This document shows, piece after piece, positions 21,372 to 23,327 of a stretch of DNA of 23,327 nucleotides. Positions within the stretch are counted from its first letter, which is position 1; each line of letters begins with the position of its first letter. Under the pieces are notes generated by a model that was not told the DNA's origin, did not search any database, and saw only the letters and a list, made by a program, of their open reading frames with translations. The stretch covers positions 1 through 23,327 of the forward strand of contig JAFUEG010000280.1 of the NCBI GenBank assembly GCA_017464045.1, given 5' to 3'. This stretch comes from Lachnospiraceae bacterium. Lineage in GTDB: Bacteria > Bacillota_A > Clostridia > Lachnospirales > Lachnospiraceae. The position numbers were made by a program, and so were the translations under genes.

Positions 21372-22907
21372 TTACAGATAATCAAGCAAAGTCTTATCCA
21401 TTACATTACTTGTTGCTGCAAGGGCTGACTCATACACAAGGTTTGCCTCATTAAAATCTGTTACAATTTCTTCTGTTTCCATATCCTCATTTGCAGATTT
21501 TAATTCCTTAAATGAAGCATACTGTTCTTCAACTCTTGTCTTTATCATGGAAAGCTTGGTCATACGGCTTCCTATATCAGACTGCGTTGCGGAAATCTCA
21601 GCAAGATAATTCTGAAAATTCGTTATATTACCTGAGAAAGTTTTTTGCATTGTTTCTTTCTTAACTGCTATCTCAGAATCTATATCCTTAAGCATTCTGT
21701 TTATCTGTTTTACCGCCGCATCATTTGATGCATACTGCTCATCCTCAAGCATTTTCTTAAGCCTTGCCTGTGTGTCCTCAGCATCCTTGAGTTCCTGAAG
21801 TGTATAGATAAGGTCATTTATCTGATTTCCGATTTTTGAGGTTATAAGGTCTTTTCCTTCTAAGTTAACCTTAATACTTTGATTAAAGTTAACTTCATAA
21901 TATATTCCCTGTCCACCCTCAGGTTGTGTATAATCGACGGTTTTGATGCTTCCATCCGGCTGTTCGGTATACTGGGTACAGTCAAAGTAATGCTCAGGTC
22001 TAAGGTCATCAACATCAAACTCTGTCTTGGCATACTTTACTTCTATATCCTCTGCCGTCTTAAGCACATTAAATATATCCTCGCCAAAGATTATTTCTCC
22101 GGTTTCTTTTATAACATTAATCTCGCCCGGAGCCACATCATAATATGTGTCAGCATCATCAGTAGTCTTTACGTTTATTGTATATCCTGTAAGATCTATA
22201 TCGTTACCTGCAGCATCCTTTGCTGTAAGAGAAAGAACTGCATCGCCTGCATTGTTGTTTTCTTCAATTCCCTCATAAGCAAGATTTAATCTGTAAACCT
22301 GCTGTGGATCCGGCTGCTCGTAAGTCTTTGCTCCCGAAAGATAATCGTCGACCTCATCAAACTTAACCGAATCAACTACAACCTTCTTATTATCAAGGTC
22401 TTTACCACTGATATGCTCTGTTATGTCATATGAGTATTTAGTTACATCATCCGTCTTAGTAAATGTAAGAGGTCTGTCTGTCTTAAAGCCTGAGAAAATG
22501 TATCTTCCGGCGTAGGTCGAATTACCCTCTTCATATATCATGTCCTGAAGTTCCTTTAAGGAATCAATTATTGCACTTCTGTCAGTTGAGCCAAAGGAAT
22601 CTGTTGAACCCTGTACACAATATTCGTTGATATCCTTGATTCTCTTTACTATATTGTCAAGGGAAGTATTGGATACTTCATACCATGAGTTTGCATCAGG
22701 TATGTTCTTGTCCTTATACTGCTCAAGCTGGCTTACGGTAGTTCTCAGCTTAAGAGCTCTTACAGCAACTACGGGATCCTCTGAAGCCTGCGAAATCTTT
22801 TTTCCCGAAGTCATCTGCTTGGTTCTTCTATCTACCTCAGTCATACTTCTCTGGAGGTTTCTGACTGAATTGTTTGAAATCATCTGATTGGTTATTCTCA
22901 TTCCCAT
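21372..22907 (-). CDS. flgL: Flagellar hook-filament junction protein FlgL (HAP3)
   Basis: 511 residues from the ATG at 22907, which has AGGAGG seven bases upstream; the longer frame to 22970 has no family match at its start. FlgL joins hook and filament with FlgK. N-terminal flagellin-like helices: MRITNQMISNNSVRNLQRSM, QMTSGKKISQASEDPVVAVRALKLR (about 30-55), TYAGRYIFSGFKTDRPL near 135-150. The C-terminal helices include SRMTKLSMIKTRVEEQY and DFNEANLVYESALAATSNVMDKTLLDYL. A central insert of roughly 200 acidic residues makes it much longer than the usual ~300. 137 bases after flgK, 109 before fliW. Confidence 0.94.
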   Translation of the reverse strand: MGMRITNQMISNNSVRNLQRSMTEVDRRTKQMTSGKKISQASEDPVVAVRALKLRTTVSQLEQYKDKNIPDANSWYEVSNTSLDNIVKRIKDINEYCVQGSTDSFGSTDRSAIIDSLKELQDMIYEEGNSTYAGRYIFSGFKTDRPLTFTKTDDVTKYSYDITEHISGKDLDNKKVVVDSVKFDEVDDYLSGAKTYEQPDPQQVYRLNLAYEGIEENNNAGDAVLSLTAKDAAGNDIDLTGYTINVKTTDDADTYYDVAPGEINVIKETGEIIFGEDIFNVLKTAEDIEVKYAKTEFDVDDLRPEHYFDCTQYTEQPDGSIKTVDYTQPEGGQGIYYEVNFNQSIKVNLEGKDLITSKIGNQINDLIYTLQELKDAEDTQARLKKMLEDEQYASNDAAVKQINRMLKDIDSEIAVKKETMQKTFSGNITNFQNYLAEISATQSDIGSRMTKLSMIKTRVEEQYASFKELKSANEDMETEEIVTDFNEANLVYESALAATSNVMDKTLLDYL

Positions 22908-22956
22908 AATAATACCTCCTGTTATCCTGCATGTTTCTGCCTGCCTCTTGATTAGT

Positions 22957-22964
22957 TTATCGGC
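22957..22964 (-). promoter_or_regulatory. Perfect sigma-28 -10 element upstream of flgL, no good -35
   Basis: GCCGATAA, the full consensus, lies 50 bases before the flgL ATG in the flgK-flgL gap. At spacings of 14-17 bases upstream I find only TTAT or TATC, poor matches to TAAA. It may be a weak or activated promoter, or chance. Confidence 0.35.
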
Positions 22965-23044
22965 GTTCACACGCGCTCAGATAACTATCATCCGACTTTT
23001 ATGTACGTCTTAGGCATCAATAACTTTTCCCTTTATCTTACTTA

Positions 23045-23327
23045 CTATCTTCCCGTATCATTGATAAGCTTTTTATATACTTCATTTAATACTGATATAA
23101 CCTTGGAAGCAAGATTATACAGGTTTTCAAATTTTACCAGTTCAGATGCTTCTTCATTTGAATCTACACCCGATATGGAAAGTCTCTGATTACTTATGAT
23201 GTATTTTATATCATCCTGATTGCTTGAAAATGCATTCATCTTGGATATATCTACGGCAAGATTGGTTGTTACTGCCTGCATGTACTGCGATATGGAGCCC
23301 TGCTGGAACATCTTCATATCTGTAAGA
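23045..23327 (-). CDS. flgK: Flagellar hook-filament junction protein FlgK (HAP1), C-terminal fragment
   Basis: Only the last 93 complete codons are in the window; the frame is open to the right edge, so the gene continues beyond it. The fragment is the C-terminal D0/D1 helix region typical of FlgK: LAVDISKMNAF, then SISGVDSNEEASELVKFENLYNLASKVISVLNEVYKKLIND, corresponding to the family's SxSGVnxdEE..nLvxfQxayxAsakvi pattern. The conserved Gln of that pattern reads Glu here. FlgK caps the hook before FlgL and FliD are added. It is the gene directly upstream of flgL, as usual. Confidence 0.92.
   Translation of the reverse strand, partial: LTDMKMFQQGSISQYMQAVTTNLAVDISKMNAFSSNQDDIKYIISNQRLSISGVDSNEEASELVKFENLYNLASKVISVLNEVYKKLINDTGR

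Noticed and set aside
1..23327. tRNA, rRNA, CRISPR arrays, insertion sequences or phage genes
   Set aside because: No cloverleaf-like, ribosomal, regularly spaced repeat, transposase or phage structural sequences were recognised on either strand by eye.

Overview
The window looks like part of the flagellar locus of a low-GC Gram-positive bacterium in the Clostridia, most likely a motile member of the Lachnospiraceae (Butyrivibrio/Roseburia/Lachnospira type). The pointers are the Bacillota-type order flgK-flgL-fliW-csrA-flaG-fliD-fliS, the fliW/csrA pair itself, strong AGGAGG-type ribosome binding sites, sigma-D/sigma-28-type promoters, a short flagellin without variable outer domains, and AT-rich DNA. 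The genus is an inference. Every gene I can support is on the minus strand, so transcription runs from the right edge to the left edge.

Right third (about 23327-16000): flagellar filament genes. In transcription order they are the end of flgK, flgL, fliW, csrA, then a sigma-28-type promoter and flaG, fliD, fliS and a FlgN/FliT-like putative chaperone. A second sigma-28-type promoter drives a single flagellin gene that ends in a rho-independent terminator. The flagellin and flaG leaders both carry hairpins with GGA in the loop upstream of a GGA-containing Shine-Dalgarno sequence. This is the layout expected for CsrA control, and csrA and its antagonist fliW are encoded alongside.

Middle (about 15930-9200): a small unknown acidic protein, then a Maf-type flagellin glycosyltransferase, then pseB, pseC, pseF, pseI and pseH. 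With pseG further left at 1688-2719, these give a complete UDP-GlcNAc to CMP-pseudaminic acid pathway feeding Maf, which would decorate the flagellin. A possible sigma-A promoter for this run overlaps the flagellin terminator.

Left third (about 9180-1): the unusual part. Eight genes sit between pseH and pseG: a dedicated acyl carrier protein, a FabZ-like hotdog dehydratase, a radical SAM enzyme, a FabG-like SDR, a split transketolase-like pair, a DUF4910/M28-like aminopeptidase homologue and an AAC(3)-family acyltransferase. After pseG come an AlsE/RPE-like ketose-phosphate 3-epimerase and a zinc polyol dehydrogenase cut by the window edge. Short gaps and several overlaps suggest one long operon. 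My inference is that these genes build and attach a non-standard acyl or polyhydroxy substituent on the pseudaminic acid, or a second sugar or polyol in the same flagellin glycan. The product cannot be deduced from sequence alone.

There are no tRNA, rRNA, CRISPR, insertion-sequence or phage signatures that I could recognise, and no non-coding stretch exceeds about 205 bases.
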